Source of the DNA: Arcticibacterium sp051269965
Lineage (GTDB): Bacteria > Bacteroidota > Bacteroidia > Cytophagales > Spirosomataceae
DNA: 27,058 bases
Assembly: GCA_051269965.1 (NCBI GenBank)
Contig: JBNMFK010000006.1
Coordinates: 1 to 27,058, forward strand
Direction of reading: 5' to 3'
This document shows, in pieces, positions 1 to 7,855 of the stretch. The notes below the pieces were generated by a model, which ran no database searches, was not told the DNA's origin, and was given only the letters and a program-made list of their open reading frames with translations. The translations under genes and the position numbers were made by a program. The first letter of the stretch is position 1. Every line of letters starts with the position of its first letter.

Positions 1-1872
1 CTGGACGACCTCATACAAACCTTTTCTGTTAAAGGTTTCGCCTTTGGCAAATCTAAAATTGGCTCCATAATTCCTTAAAAAAGTATTATTTGAGATTTCA
101 TTATGGCTGTAATTCACGGCTTGTCTTTGGTCGTTTTCTGCGTAAAGTAAAAACCATGTCCATTTTATGGGTTTAAAGTAGAGCGAAACTCCTTTTTTGT
201 TGAATTGGTCTATTAAATAACCATTGGGATTAAAGTACAAGAGTGGGGGATAGGGGATAGCGTAATTTGGTCCGATAGAAACGGTTCGGCCAGGTGCTCT
301 GATATCTTCTACGGTGTAGAGGCTTAATCTATTATAACGATCTTTGGTAATATGCCAGGATGCCGAGGCGGTATATTTCCAAGTTTTATCCCATAAACCG
401 TAGCCTGCGGTAGCTCTAATGCCAAACCTCGGATGGGTCAACCTGTCATTTTGAATGCCTAGGCCGATTCGGAGCTTTTCATGGTTATTGATGATGTTTT
501 GGTTAAATAATAAAACAAAGGGTCCTATGGGGGCTGCAGCCTGCAATATGACTTTACTAGGGAAGGTCATTAAGTCAAGGACTTTCTTTAGCTGAGGTTT
601 GTTTTTCATTAAAGAACGCTCATAAGAGCGACGTTCATCTGCGGCCAGCGGTTTCTTACGAATGCTAGCAAAGCTTTCTAAAGAGATAGTGTCAGCTTTT
701 GGGAGGATTACTTTGGTGGCTCCATCAAAATAGACATCCTTATCTAAGGAGTCCTTAATTTGTGATAGATAATGCTCCATGCTAATTTCTATTAGAGCTT
801 TATTCTTTTTGTACTCAAGCGGATAAGTGACCTTAAGGATTCGGCGAGTAGGATACCATTTTTTGTCAAATTTGGCATTAGATTGCATTAGCTCGAAATT
901 CACTATTTGGAGACTATCGGCAGGGGCAGCCTCTATGTATTGTATGGCATATTGGTCTGTGCTAATTTTAATTTCGCCGACTAGGGCGTCTAGGCTTTTA
1001 CCTGCATAAGGCTTAAAAGTAATCGTGAAAATACTGTCTGAGGCCTGAATGAGTGTATCTGTCAATTCGAAATCATAGATTCTGAAAACCCCTTTCTTAA
1101 TAGGATTGATGTAGTTTCTTTCTATAAATTGTTCGCTGTCCAAGCTCATATCAATTCCGGGGTTGAATCTGAAAAATGGCTTATAAAAACCCAATGGATT
1201 AAGCTGATTGGAGAATAAGAGATTGGTTGGAAGCATTTTGGGCATGCTGGATACCGTATGGCGAGTGACTTCCCTTTCTTGCCTTTTTCTAAAGTAGAAA
1301 TCACCGTAATTTTCGGTAATCATGAAGTTGATACTCCCTTGATTTCTTATACTATCCATCAAACTCATGTTGGAAGAATCAGTAGTGAACGTAACTCTAT
1401 CGATAGCCTTTGCTACTATTTTGGACTTGCTATAAAATGTACCCTGAAAGACATCATATTTATTGGGGTTGTTAAAACGCTCATTGTCTTGTACCCTTCT
1501 AATGATTTCCCAAGCTGGGTTTTCTTTTGGCTTTACAATGAACTCGTCCAAAGCCGTAGTGCTGATATTCATGAAAACTTTCAAAGTCTTCGGTAGATTT
1601 TGGGTATTGAAAACTTTGGGCATATAGCCTACTAACGAGAATTTTAGTTTAGAGTAGAGGCGAGTTTTGATGTTTATGAAGAATCTACCTAAGCTGTCTG
1701 TTTGTGTACCAAATGTGCTACCCGGCAGAGTAACGTTGACATATCTCAGTGGTTCATTACTCTTAAATTCTCTCACTTCTCCAGAAAGGGTCTGTTGCCC
1801 TATAGCATCATGGTAAAGACAAAGTAGAAAGAAGACTCCTAAAATAGATCGCACGATGTATAAACAGACCAT
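1..1872 (-). CDS. CarboxypepD_reg-like / DUF5686 outer-membrane protein, 3'-partial
   Basis: An open minus frame of 624 codons runs from ATG at 1870-1872 off the left edge, so the C-terminus is missing. A hydrophobic signal peptide (about residues 1-26, start MVCLYIVRSILG) is followed by a carboxypeptidase-regulatory-like beta-sandwich of about 80 residues (starting QQTLSGEV, with the typical GTQTDSLGRF turn). A long DUF5686-type region follows, rich in alternating aromatic strands towards the edge, as in an outer-membrane barrel. This architecture is common in Bacteroidota; the function is poorly defined and probably concerns the cell envelope. No in-frame stop or frameshift was seen, so it looks functional, unlike its neighbours to the right. 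No clear promoter was found upstream. Confidence 0.85.
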   Translation of the reverse strand, partial: MVCLYIVRSILGVFFLLCLYHDAIGQQTLSGEVREFKSNEPLRYVNVTLPGSTFGTQTDSLGRFFINIKTRLYSKLKFSLVGYMPKVFNTQNLPKTLKVFMNISTTALDEFIVKPKENPAWEIIRRVQDNERFNNPNKYDVFQGTFYSKSKIVAKAIDRVTFTTDSSNMSLMDSIRNQGSINFMITENYGDFYFRKRQEREVTRHTVSSMPKMLPTNLLFSNQLNPLGFYKPFFRFNPGIDMSLDSEQFIERNYINPIKKGVFRIYDFELTDTLIQASDSIFTITFKPYAGKSLDALVGEIKISTDQYAIQYIEAAPADSLQIVNFELMQSNAKFDKKWYPTRRILKVTYPLEYKKNKALIEISMEHYLSQIKDSLDKDVYFDGATKVILPKADTISLESFASIRKKPLAADERRSYERSLMKNKPQLKKVLDLMTFPSKVILQAAAPIGPFVLLFNQNIINNHEKLRIGLGIQNDRLTHPRFGIRATAGYGLWDKTWKYTASASWHITKDRYNRLSLYTVEDIRAPGRTVSIGPNYAIPYPPLLYFNPNGYLIDQFNKKGVSLYFKPIKWTWFLLYAENDQRQAVNYSHNEISNNTFLRNYGANFRFAKGETFNRKGLYEVVQ

Positions 1873-2022
1873 TTGATGTATTTGTTGCAGATGAAAGTAG
1901 AAATGCCCCTAAATTAATTATTCTTTTAAATTTGGTTTGTACTATAAACTAGTCTGCAATTGAATTATCAAATAGAATAATAATGAGAAAATCAATGAGG
2001 AGGGTCTAAACCTCATGAAGAG

Positions 2023-2551
2023 ATGATTAAGGCCGTCAAAAATAATTAAAAGAAGCATCACGGTATATACTTTCTTTTTTTGGGTTATCTATTTAAAGCT
2101 ATTGTCGGATCATTTACGATATTTCGAAGTACAGCGGCTTCTCCCCAAGCTTACTATGTATGGTTTCCTTTTCCTCTGGGATTTGCCTTCAATATAGTTC
2201 AAGGAAGAAACTCCCGTCCTATGGTAACCAAAATTGATGTTAGTGTTGGTAAAATTTGATTTGGTGTTTCTTTTGGTATGTCTACGTTACAGGGGAGAGT
2301 TCTATTTTGATACTTAAAAACTTTCTGCTAATGCTTGTCCTTATTGATGTAGCGACTCATGCTCATGGTGTGATTATTAGCTTTAAGCGATTCATGATAG
2401 GAGCATTAATCATATTTTTGACGGACCCTATTTTATTTTGTAGGCCAAACCTTGATGTGATCTCAGAGCTTGTATGTGCGGTCTGTTGAAAGATTATATT
2501 ATTCCAGTTCTACATACTAAGAAACCAAAAAGCAACTTAGTGTTTGACTAA
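2023..2551 (+). pseudogene. Decayed integral membrane protein (Bacteroidota HTH-linked family)
   Basis: No intact frame exists, but a membrane protein can be followed through three frames. From 2023 one reads MIKAVKNN, a stop, then a hydrophobic stretch with SPQAYYVWFPFPLG, then QGRNSRPMVTKIDVSVGKI and a TGA where a tryptophan is likely. After shifts, the frame at about 2370-2485 gives ATHAHGVIISFKRFMIG and a further hydrophobic helix. A last shift gives KDYIIPVLHTKKPKSN and TAA at 2549-2551. The helix order and the charged tail recall a small four-helix Bacteroidota membrane family usually encoded just before a winged-helix regulator, which is what follows here. I recognise the family by pattern only. 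There are at least three frame changes and two stops, so it is clearly non-functional. Confidence 0.6.
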
Positions 2552-2830
2552 GTAGCCTCATTATTCCATTCTTAACTTCGTCACGCGGTCATTTCTTTAC
2601 TTATAATGGTAGAGGAGGCATATTTTATTTGGAGTAAAGAAAAAACCAAAGTGTCAGCAGGAAACTTAAGTGTGTAATTAGACAAGCTTTAAAAGGCTGA
2701 GTATCTAAAAATAGGAAAGAAGTTTAAGGACAAATTTCTACAAACCAATTATCATAGAACGGATGAAGGAAGGGCGGCTTTTGAGATCTATGTGAACGAT
2801 TTGGAAAAGTATATTTGGCTAAATGGATAA
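2552..2830 (+). pseudogene. Winged-helix transcriptional regulator (HTH_34-like), dead by nonsense
   Basis: One continuous frame from 2552 to the TAA at 2828-2830 reads as a small winged-helix regulator interrupted by three in-frame TAA stops (2573, 2675, 2690). Recognisable segments are LRHAVISLLIMVEEAYF (helix 1), SAGNLSV-stop-LDKL (recognition helix) and TNYHRTDEGRAAFEIYV (wing and last helix). This matches the MarR/ArsR-like HTH_34 layout. There is no frameshift, and the stops fall where Gln or Glu would be expected (CAA or GAA to TAA). No ATG remains at the start. It begins at the base after the stop of the membrane-protein remnant, so the two were probably one operon that died together. 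Confidence 0.75.
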
Positions 2831-2873
2831 CTTAGTTCGAAGTTTGAGCGGGCTGTAGGGCTTATCGACATAT

Positions 2874-2909
2874 AAAAAAAAATGATACCGAGAAAATCTC
2901 AGCATCATT
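2874..2909 (-). terminator. Rho-independent terminator, minus strand
   Basis: An imperfect hairpin pairs AATGAT with ATCATT, has a 3+3 internal loop, then an inner GAGA/TCTC stem. A run of nine A on the plus strand becomes the U-tract on the minus strand. It probably served the minus-strand gene whose remnant ends at 3068. Confidence 0.55.
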
Positions 2910-3067
2910 CTGTTACCCTTATTATAAAGTAATGTTTTATCTTTAAAAGGCTCAATAAAGGAGCACTTTTTTTGATCTATTCAAATCTCTTACTAGGTTA
3001 CTATATTGCTTCTAGTCAATTCCTTGTGAAAAGTGCCGGCAGCGTCAAAAAGCAAGCCTTTGTGTGT

Positions 3068-3247
3068 TTAGAATGCAAAGGTAAGTGTTAATACAAAGTT
3101 ACCGTCCTCGTCTATCCCAACCTTATCACTATTAGCTTCGCCGTAGTTGGTACCTGTATAATCTGTGATAGTATTTAAAAAGTCCTTAATAGCTACCTCG
3201 GCTAGTTGGGGTCTATTACACTTTAACAATACCTTTTCTTTTATCTA
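3068..3247 (-). pseudogene. C-terminal fragment of an unknown protein (copy A)
   Basis: The minus frame gives about 60 residues ending FVLTLTFAF and TAA at 3068-3070, with internal text LAEVAIKDFLNTI and NYGEANSDKVGIDEDG. It runs upstream into an in-frame TAG with no start codon, so it is a 5'-lost fragment. The alternating hydrophobic C-terminus ending in Phe would suit a secreted or outer-membrane beta protein, but I do not recognise the family. It closely resembles the fragment at 3300-3380, which points to tandem paralogues. The terminator at 2874-2909 lies downstream. Confidence 0.45.
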
Positions 3248-3299
3248 ATTCTTTCTGAAAATAACCATTGGTATTAAAAAAAGACGGGCATGTATTCCA

Positions 3300-3380
3300 T
3301 CAGAGACTTAATCCTATGATAAAGGTACCTTCCTCATCCGTTCCTGCCTTATCAATGGTCGCATCGTCATAGTTGGCATT
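3300..3380 (-). pseudogene. C-terminal fragment of an unknown protein (copy B)
   Basis: The minus frame gives 26 residues, NANYDDATIDKAG followed by TDEEGTFIIGLSL, then TGA at 3300-3302. It aligns with the end of the fragment at 3068-3247: NY, D, K-G, DE-G, F and alternating hydrophobic positions match. The frame closes at a TAG just upstream, where the plus-strand hydrolase remnant begins. It is a relic with no assignable function. Confidence 0.4.
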
Positions 3381-3401
3381 CTACTGAATACCATTGTAAA
3401 A

Positions 3402-3743
3402 ATGCTGGGTGTAAATGTGGTCACCAAGCCTGTTATGAAAATCATGTTTGGTAAAACTTTTTGAACGATCCCGAAAAAATCGAGGAGCGTAAAGAGTGGA
3501 TTGCTGAGCTTCAAAAAATGAGAAGACCATAGTTAAAGCTGTGGAAGGCGTTATTAGGAGAGAAGGAGTAGAGAATGAGCTGAAAATATTAAGTGCCCAA
3601 CGCTCATTTTAGTAAGAACAGAAGATATTTCTACCGTTCCTGAAAAATCTGAGTTTATTCACAAGCAAATTTCTCATTCCAAATTAGTTTATATTCTTAA
3701 AGGTGGCCACACCTCATCTATAGAAGACTCGGAGGCTTATAAC
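3402..3743 (+). pseudogene. Alpha/beta hydrolase, C-terminal remnant with three frameshifts
   Basis: Joining frames across three single-base losses gives a convincing alpha/beta-hydrolase C-terminal half. Frame 1 (3402 on) reads VVTKPVMKIMFGKTF. A base is lost in a T5 run (about 3460), then LNDPEKIEERKEWIAELQK. A base is lost in an A6 run (about 3520), then NEKTIVKAVEGVIRREGVE. A third loss near 3596 restores PTLILVRTEDISTVPEKSE, then GGHTSSIED. TED contains the usual acidic residue and GGH the catalytic histidine of the family. The N-terminal half with the nucleophile elbow (GxSxG) is missing. Within the joined segments there is no nonsense codon. It is truncated at its 3' side against the neighbouring minus gene. 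Confidence 0.75.
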
Positions 3744-4399
3744 TTAATCTCGTTTCACCCAAATCTCATGGAAAGGGTTGCCTTGACTACTCAGTCCTTT
3801 GTGATGCCATTCGCTGTCAATAAGCTTATAGTCAAAGCTTAGTTGGGCACCAACTCTTGAATTGTCTCTTGAAAAATAGGCTATTTTTTCAGTGTATTTC
3901 TCATCCTTAATTACATATTGACCACCTCCAGTACCCGAAAATTTCATGGTTTCAGTATGGAAGGCAATCCATTGGAAATATCCTTTAAAGAGAACTTTCA
4001 TCGTTTTTCGAGCATTGCTAGTATCTAGTCTACTCACACCACTTTCGTTGATTCTTCCACCCATCTGCCATTTTCCTTCAAGATCTAGACTTAAACTTTG
4101 TACCTTTTCCCAAGAAGTATCAAGCTTGTAATTAGCCATTGTTAAGCTATCTGTTTCAAAATCTGAGTTGAATTCAAATGTGACATCATAAATCTCATCT
4201 GTTCTGTTATAAAAGCCTCCTCGGGTCTGTATAAATTTACTTGGGTTTTCGGAAAATACTGTTTCAATTAAATATTGGTTATCAATTAACAAGCGATGTA
4301 TTTCATTTACTCCTTTTTTTCATAAACGTTTTGAGCCACTACTTGGAACCTAGAAAATAGACTAAGAATTATTAAAAGAGAGCAATTTATCTTTAACAT
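3744..4399 (-). pseudogene. Secreted lipocalin-like 'membrane or secreted' protein with a -1 frameshift
   Basis: An ATG at 4397-4399 opens a signal peptide (MLKINCSLLIILSLF, then AQNVYEKK) that hits TAA after only 31 codons. The rest of the protein continues in the -1 frame, GVNEIHRLLIDNQYLIETVF, down to TAA at 3744. The mature part (about 180 residues) has the pattern of a Bacteroidota secreted family: GGFYNRTDEIYDVTFEFNSD, FKGYFQWIAFHTET, FSGTGGGQYVIKD, SRVGAQLSFDY, EIWVKRD. The shift falls in an A7 run (4314-4320). In the zero frame the codons end A AAA AAG, a classical -1 slippery heptamer. One lost A (A8 to A7) explains it equally well, and the neighbourhood is full of such losses, so I favour decay. 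A downstream start inside the second frame would lack the signal peptide. Confidence 0.7.
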
Positions 4400-4435
4400 A
4401 TTGACTGCATTTATGTTATATCTACTGTAGACAAA

Positions 4436-4469
4436 AAGACATGGCCAAGCTTTCACTTGGCCATGTCTT
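4436..4469 (-). terminator. Strong rho-independent terminator after the ThuA gene
   Basis: A perfect 14-bp inverted repeat (left arm 4436-4449, right arm 4456-4469, core ATGGCCAAG/CTTGGCCAT) has a 6-nt loop. On the minus strand it is followed by a short T-tract. It lies about 115 nt after the ThuA stop codon. Confidence 0.85.
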
Positions 4470-4584
4470 AATTATAGGGTTGAATAAAGTCGATTAGTGA
4501 AAGACCAGCTTTGGAGTTACATGTCAATACTTCAATGGACATTTAAAAGTAGATCAGGCCAACTCACCAACTGTCCTTATCTGT

Positions 4585-5553
4585 CTAGTGTGATGATTCA
4601 AAAACCCTAGAGCTAGTAGTCATTTCTGTTGGGAAATCGGAAGGTATTGGCAGAGTGACCTTACCCGTAGCGGCCCATTCAGAACCCCTTAAAAGGCAGG
4701 TAATGAAACCAACACACGCTACAGAATAATCTACATGACCCATCGGCGTATGAAAAACACGACCCTTTCCATAATCTATGGTCATGAGCATAGGTTCATG
4801 TCTATTCGTACCATTTGCTTCTTCAGATGAGAATGCAGTGGCCAATACTTTCATGTTTTTGGCAGGTCCCCTAAGTCTGTCATAAAGCTCATCTTTGGTA
4901 TGTAGCCATTTCAGAGGCATACCTGCAGTTATAGGATGTACACTATCTCTTATTTGGATAGTAAACTCATGTTGAGAGCCGTGAGAACCACCTTTTCCTG
5001 GGCTCATGTCTCTTTGAAGCTCATCATTAGTACTGTAATAAACGTATGGCCCATCTTTTTCCGAACGATCTCCCCAGCCACCAAGGCCTATCATTTCATT
5101 GTAGGCTAGCCACTCCGGGAAAGAATTATCGGCAGCATGCAAGACAACAAAGCCACCGCCTTTTTTAACAAATTTATCTAAAGCAGTCTGAGTCTCTTCC
5201 GTCCATGGAGCAGCGTTCCATCCAAAATTGCAAATAACGAGGTCGTATTCTGAAAACTCAGGTCTAAAATTAGGGTCAGTTTTAGACTCGTCCAAAGCTT
5301 CTGTCCCTTCTGTACCCTTGATGAGGAATTTAGCGATAAACGCTTCACCTTTCCATGTAAAGGCCGTACGGTTTACGTCAACTTCAAATCGGCCAGACTC
5401 CTCTAAGTAGCTTTTCATCATATAGGTGACCTTTGGCCACTGTACATGGTTATTTTGTCCATCTATAATAAGGGTTCTGATTTTTTTCTGGGCGAAGGAC
5501 TGCCCGAAAAAACCTAATATAAGGGAGGAGAGAAGGAATAATTTTAATTTCAT
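4585..5553 (-). CDS. Secreted ThuA domain-containing protein
   Basis: The product has 322 residues. Residues 1-21 form a signal peptide ending SFAQ, so it is exported. The mature part matches the ThuA fold, a class I glutamine-amidotransferase-like fold without a demonstrated catalytic triad: IRTLIIDGQNNHVQWPKV at the start, YDLVICNFGWNAAPW, KKGGGFVVLHAADNSFPEW at the would-be nucleophile strand, HPITAGMPLKWLHTKDELYD, and GKGRVFHTPMGH near the end. ThuA-like proteins in Bacteroidota are usually linked to sugar catabolism, but the reaction is unsettled and there is no sugar operon here. The gene stands alone with a strong terminator downstream, and the frame is intact. Confidence 0.9.
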   Translation of the reverse strand: MKLKLFLLSSLILGFFGQSFAQKKIRTLIIDGQNNHVQWPKVTYMMKSYLEESGRFEVDVNRTAFTWKGEAFIAKFLIKGTEGTEALDESKTDPNFRPEFSEYDLVICNFGWNAAPWTEETQTALDKFVKKGGGFVVLHAADNSFPEWLAYNEMIGLGGWGDRSEKDGPYVYYSTNDELQRDMSPGKGGSHGSQHEFTIQIRDSVHPITAGMPLKWLHTKDELYDRLRGPAKNMKVLATAFSSEEANGTNRHEPMLMTIDYGKGRVFHTPMGHVDYSVACVGFITCLLRGSEWAATGKVTLPIPSDFPTEMTTSSRVFESSH

Positions 5554-5700
5554 TTTGAGGGTATGATTGAATTTTGAATACGCAAATTAAGGTTCTTTGT
5601 GGATATGTTTTATTAATCCTTTAAACATATGGACTTTAGGTATAAAGTTGTACACTCATGACTTATGAATCTTTCTATTCCGTACTCTTTTACCAGTTAA

Positions 5701-5717
5701 GCAAGAGTTTCTCTTGC
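5701..5717 (-). terminator. Stem-loop after the SDR gene, weak terminator
   Basis: A perfect 7-bp stem GCAAGAG/CTCTTGC with a 3-nt loop lies about 20 nt beyond the SDR stop codon. The U-tract on the minus strand is poor (TTAACT), so termination strength is uncertain. The rest of 5554-5736 shows nothing else. Confidence 0.4.
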
Positions 5718-5736
5718 GAAACGTAAAAAAAGTCAT

Positions 5737-7311
5737 TTACCAGCTAGTTGGCTTGTAATCCTTTAAAAATTTCCCACACCAGTGTTTACCCGTATTTATG
5801 CCATCAAAAAGTGGATCTAAGACTCTCGCAGCTCCATCCACAATATCTAGTGGGGGTTGGAAATCATGTAGGGTCTCTTTTAGCTTGGCGAGTATGGCCG
5901 GGTCTTCGTCTGTTACCCAGCCAGTGTCCACGGCATTCGTATAGATACCATATTTAGCCAAATCTGAGGAAGACGTAAGCGTCATCATATTCAGAGCTGC
6001 TTTAGCCATATTGGTATGTGGGTGACGGTCTTCTTTGTGCCATTGATGAAATTTACCTTCCATGGCAGAGACATTGATAATATGTTTCATGCCTGTATTC
6101 TCCTTTTTCATAATGTTGACCAACCTATTGCAAAGGACAAAAGGAGCAACAGAATTAACCAGCTGTACTTCCAACATTTCATTGGTATGAATTTCGCCTA
6201 ATTTTAGTCGCCAGCTATTGGTTTCCCTTAAATCCACTTGCTGAAGATCAGCATCTAATTGCCCTACAGGAAATACTTCTGAGGTAGCTAATGTATTGTC
6301 TATACTGTAAGGGATTTGGGAAAGTTGAGCGGAAGCCGTCAGTCCAATTCCTACTTGTTTTCCGTGCCAACTCACTGGCAAATTTTTATCCGAAGTAGAG
6401 GTACTCAGTGATCTTAATTCAGACAGGCAGGCCTCATGATCTGAAAGTAGTTTTTGTACGAATAGGGGTAAGTTTTTTATAGGTAAAACTTCATTAGCCA
6501 TCATATGATGATAAAAACCTGCTGGTCTTCTAACCGTTTGGGCTGCATTATTAATTAAAATATCTAATCGGTCATACTTCTGTTCAATGAAATTGCAGAA
6601 GATATCTACGCTTGGTATATGTCTGAGGTCTAAACCATGTATTTTCAGTCGATGTCCCCATGAATCATAATCTGGTTCTTTAGAAAACCGAATTGCTGAA
6701 TCTACGGGAAAACGCGTTGTTGCAATAACGGTGGCTCCGGCACGAAGCATGAGTAAAGTTATATGATAACCTATCTTAAGCCTTGAGCCTGTTACCAAAG
6801 CAAACTGGCCAGTTAAATCGGCTGTCTGAAACCGTTTAGCATAATTGAAGTCTCCACAATCCTTACACATCGTGTCATAAAAATGATGAAGCCTACTGAA
6901 TTCCTTTTTACAAACATAACATTGTCTCGGTGAGTCCAGTTTTGTTTCGTTTTCTTGGCCAGTTAAGGCAATCATTTTGGGTGCAATAAAAATAGTGGTA
7001 TCCCTGGCAGACCTTATTCCGGTAGCCTTCCGTGCTTGCTTGTCTTTTAGTTTTAATTTCTCTTTGTGAAGCTTTTTGGCCAGCTTCTTTCTTCTTGATA
7101 GTTCTTCTCTATCTGGCCTGGCAAACAGACCCGCGGCGGTAATGAGTGCTAGTCTTTTATCTTTAGGGATCTCGAATATTTGACTGACCTCAGCATTGAG
7201 CCGTTCTAAAACGGCTATGCATTCATTGACCTGTTCTTCGCTGATATCGTCCATTTCTTCTCGTATTTGACGACGAAAGTAGGTATAAATAATTTTGATA
7301 CGATTTAACAT
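5737..7311 (-). CDS. Zinc-ribbon short-chain dehydrogenase/reductase with altered active site
   Basis: The product has 524 residues. Residues 1-110 are helical and very lysine/arginine-rich. Residues 131-152 hold CYVC and, 14 residues on, CKDC, a likely zinc ribbon. From 168 a Rossmann SDR domain begins: VTGSRLKIG (174-181) replaces the usual TGxxxGxG, and the second strand ends ATTR (basic residue, possibly NADP preference). NNAAQT (254-259) is the SDR NNAG motif, and NVSAMEG carries the catalytic-type Ser (415). The expected YxxxK is TNMAK (433-437), so Thr stands where Tyr normally is; the Lys is kept. An insertion of about 120 residues (265-385) separates NNAA from the following helix. 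It is much longer than a classic SDR (about 250). The substrate is unknown. An alternative start is Met20. Confidence 0.82.
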   Translation of the reverse strand: MLNRIKIIYTYFRRQIREEMDDISEEQVNECIAVLERLNAEVSQIFEIPKDKRLALITAAGLFARPDREELSRRKKLAKKLHKEKLKLKDKQARKATGIRSARDTTIFIAPKMIALTGQENETKLDSPRQCYVCKKEFSRLHHFYDTMCKDCGDFNYAKRFQTADLTGQFALVTGSRLKIGYHITLLMLRAGATVIATTRFPVDSAIRFSKEPDYDSWGHRLKIHGLDLRHIPSVDIFCNFIEQKYDRLDILINNAAQTVRRPAGFYHHMMANEVLPIKNLPLFVQKLLSDHEACLSELRSLSTSTSDKNLPVSWHGKQVGIGLTASAQLSQIPYSIDNTLATSEVFPVGQLDADLQQVDLRETNSWRLKLGEIHTNEMLEVQLVNSVAPFVLCNRLVNIMKKENTGMKHIINVSAMEGKFHQWHKEDRHPHTNMAKAALNMMTLTSSSDLAKYGIYTNAVDTGWVTDEDPAILAKLKETLHDFQPPLDIVDGAARVLDPLFDGINTGKHWCGKFLKDYKPTSW

Positions 7312-7407
7312 ATCAGGTTTTGACCAAACAGAATCAACGGCAGTCGGTTAAGACAGAAAGGATCAAGGGTTTTAAGATTAGAAATGTCACAATGGAGTGC
7401 GAGTCCT

Positions 7408-7800
7408 TTAAGAACCGAATCGTACCTTCCTCTTGTATCCCAGTGTAAGTTCGTCATCAGCTATCAAAGGATTGTCTTTGTCGTGAAGCTTGAGTGTTTT
7501 TCCAGAAATCTCAAAAGTATATTTCTAGTCATTGTCAATGGTTAGTTTATCTCCTTTGATAGGAATAGTTACCACTCTTTTTTACGAAGAATACATCCTA
7601 TGTGCTTACAATTTCTAGGGTGCAGGAAGTGGTATCAAAGTCTAAATTATAGGCTTTGAATTTAAAGTTGTCTAAAAACAATAGGTATTTTCTAAAAACC
7701 ATTTTCCGTTTAAGCCAGATAGCTGTGGATTGATTAGTTCACAAGAACTTAAAAGTGGCAAGGTGCCTATGAAAAATAATGCTTTTATGAGTTTGAACGT
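7408..7800 (-). pseudogene. Dead lipocalin-like lipoprotein
   Basis: On the minus strand a lipoprotein signal is readable: FKLIKALFFIGTLPLLSSCE with lipobox LSSC, then LSGLNGKWFLEN, the usual opening of small Bacteroidota lipocalin-family lipoproteins. A TAG follows at once. Later pieces in other phases read KGDKLTIDND and YTFEISGKTLKLHDKDNPL, then DDELTLGYKRKV and TAA at 7408-7410. There are several stops and shifts. The expected start codon reads ACG (7798-7800). It lies about 55 nt downstream of the DUF1501 gene on the same strand, so it may once have been the tail of that operon. Confidence 0.65.
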
Positions 7801-7855
7801 AATTTTGACAGATCGTTTTTAAGACAATGAACTTCCTATTTGAAAGGTTGTAGTC

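Noticed and set aside
2941..2990. Possible plus-strand terminator GCTC/GAGC followed by T7
   Set aside because: The stem is only 4 bp and no plus-strand gene end lies just upstream except the dead regulator.
3314..3514. A 66-residue minus-strand open frame
   Set aside because: It lies antisense to the alpha/beta-hydrolase remnant and in a different frame from the C-terminal fragment at 3300-3380. Its composition is not protein-like.
5748..6201. Plus-strand frames of 60-70 residues inside the SDR gene
   Set aside because: They are antisense shadows of an intact, recognisable gene.
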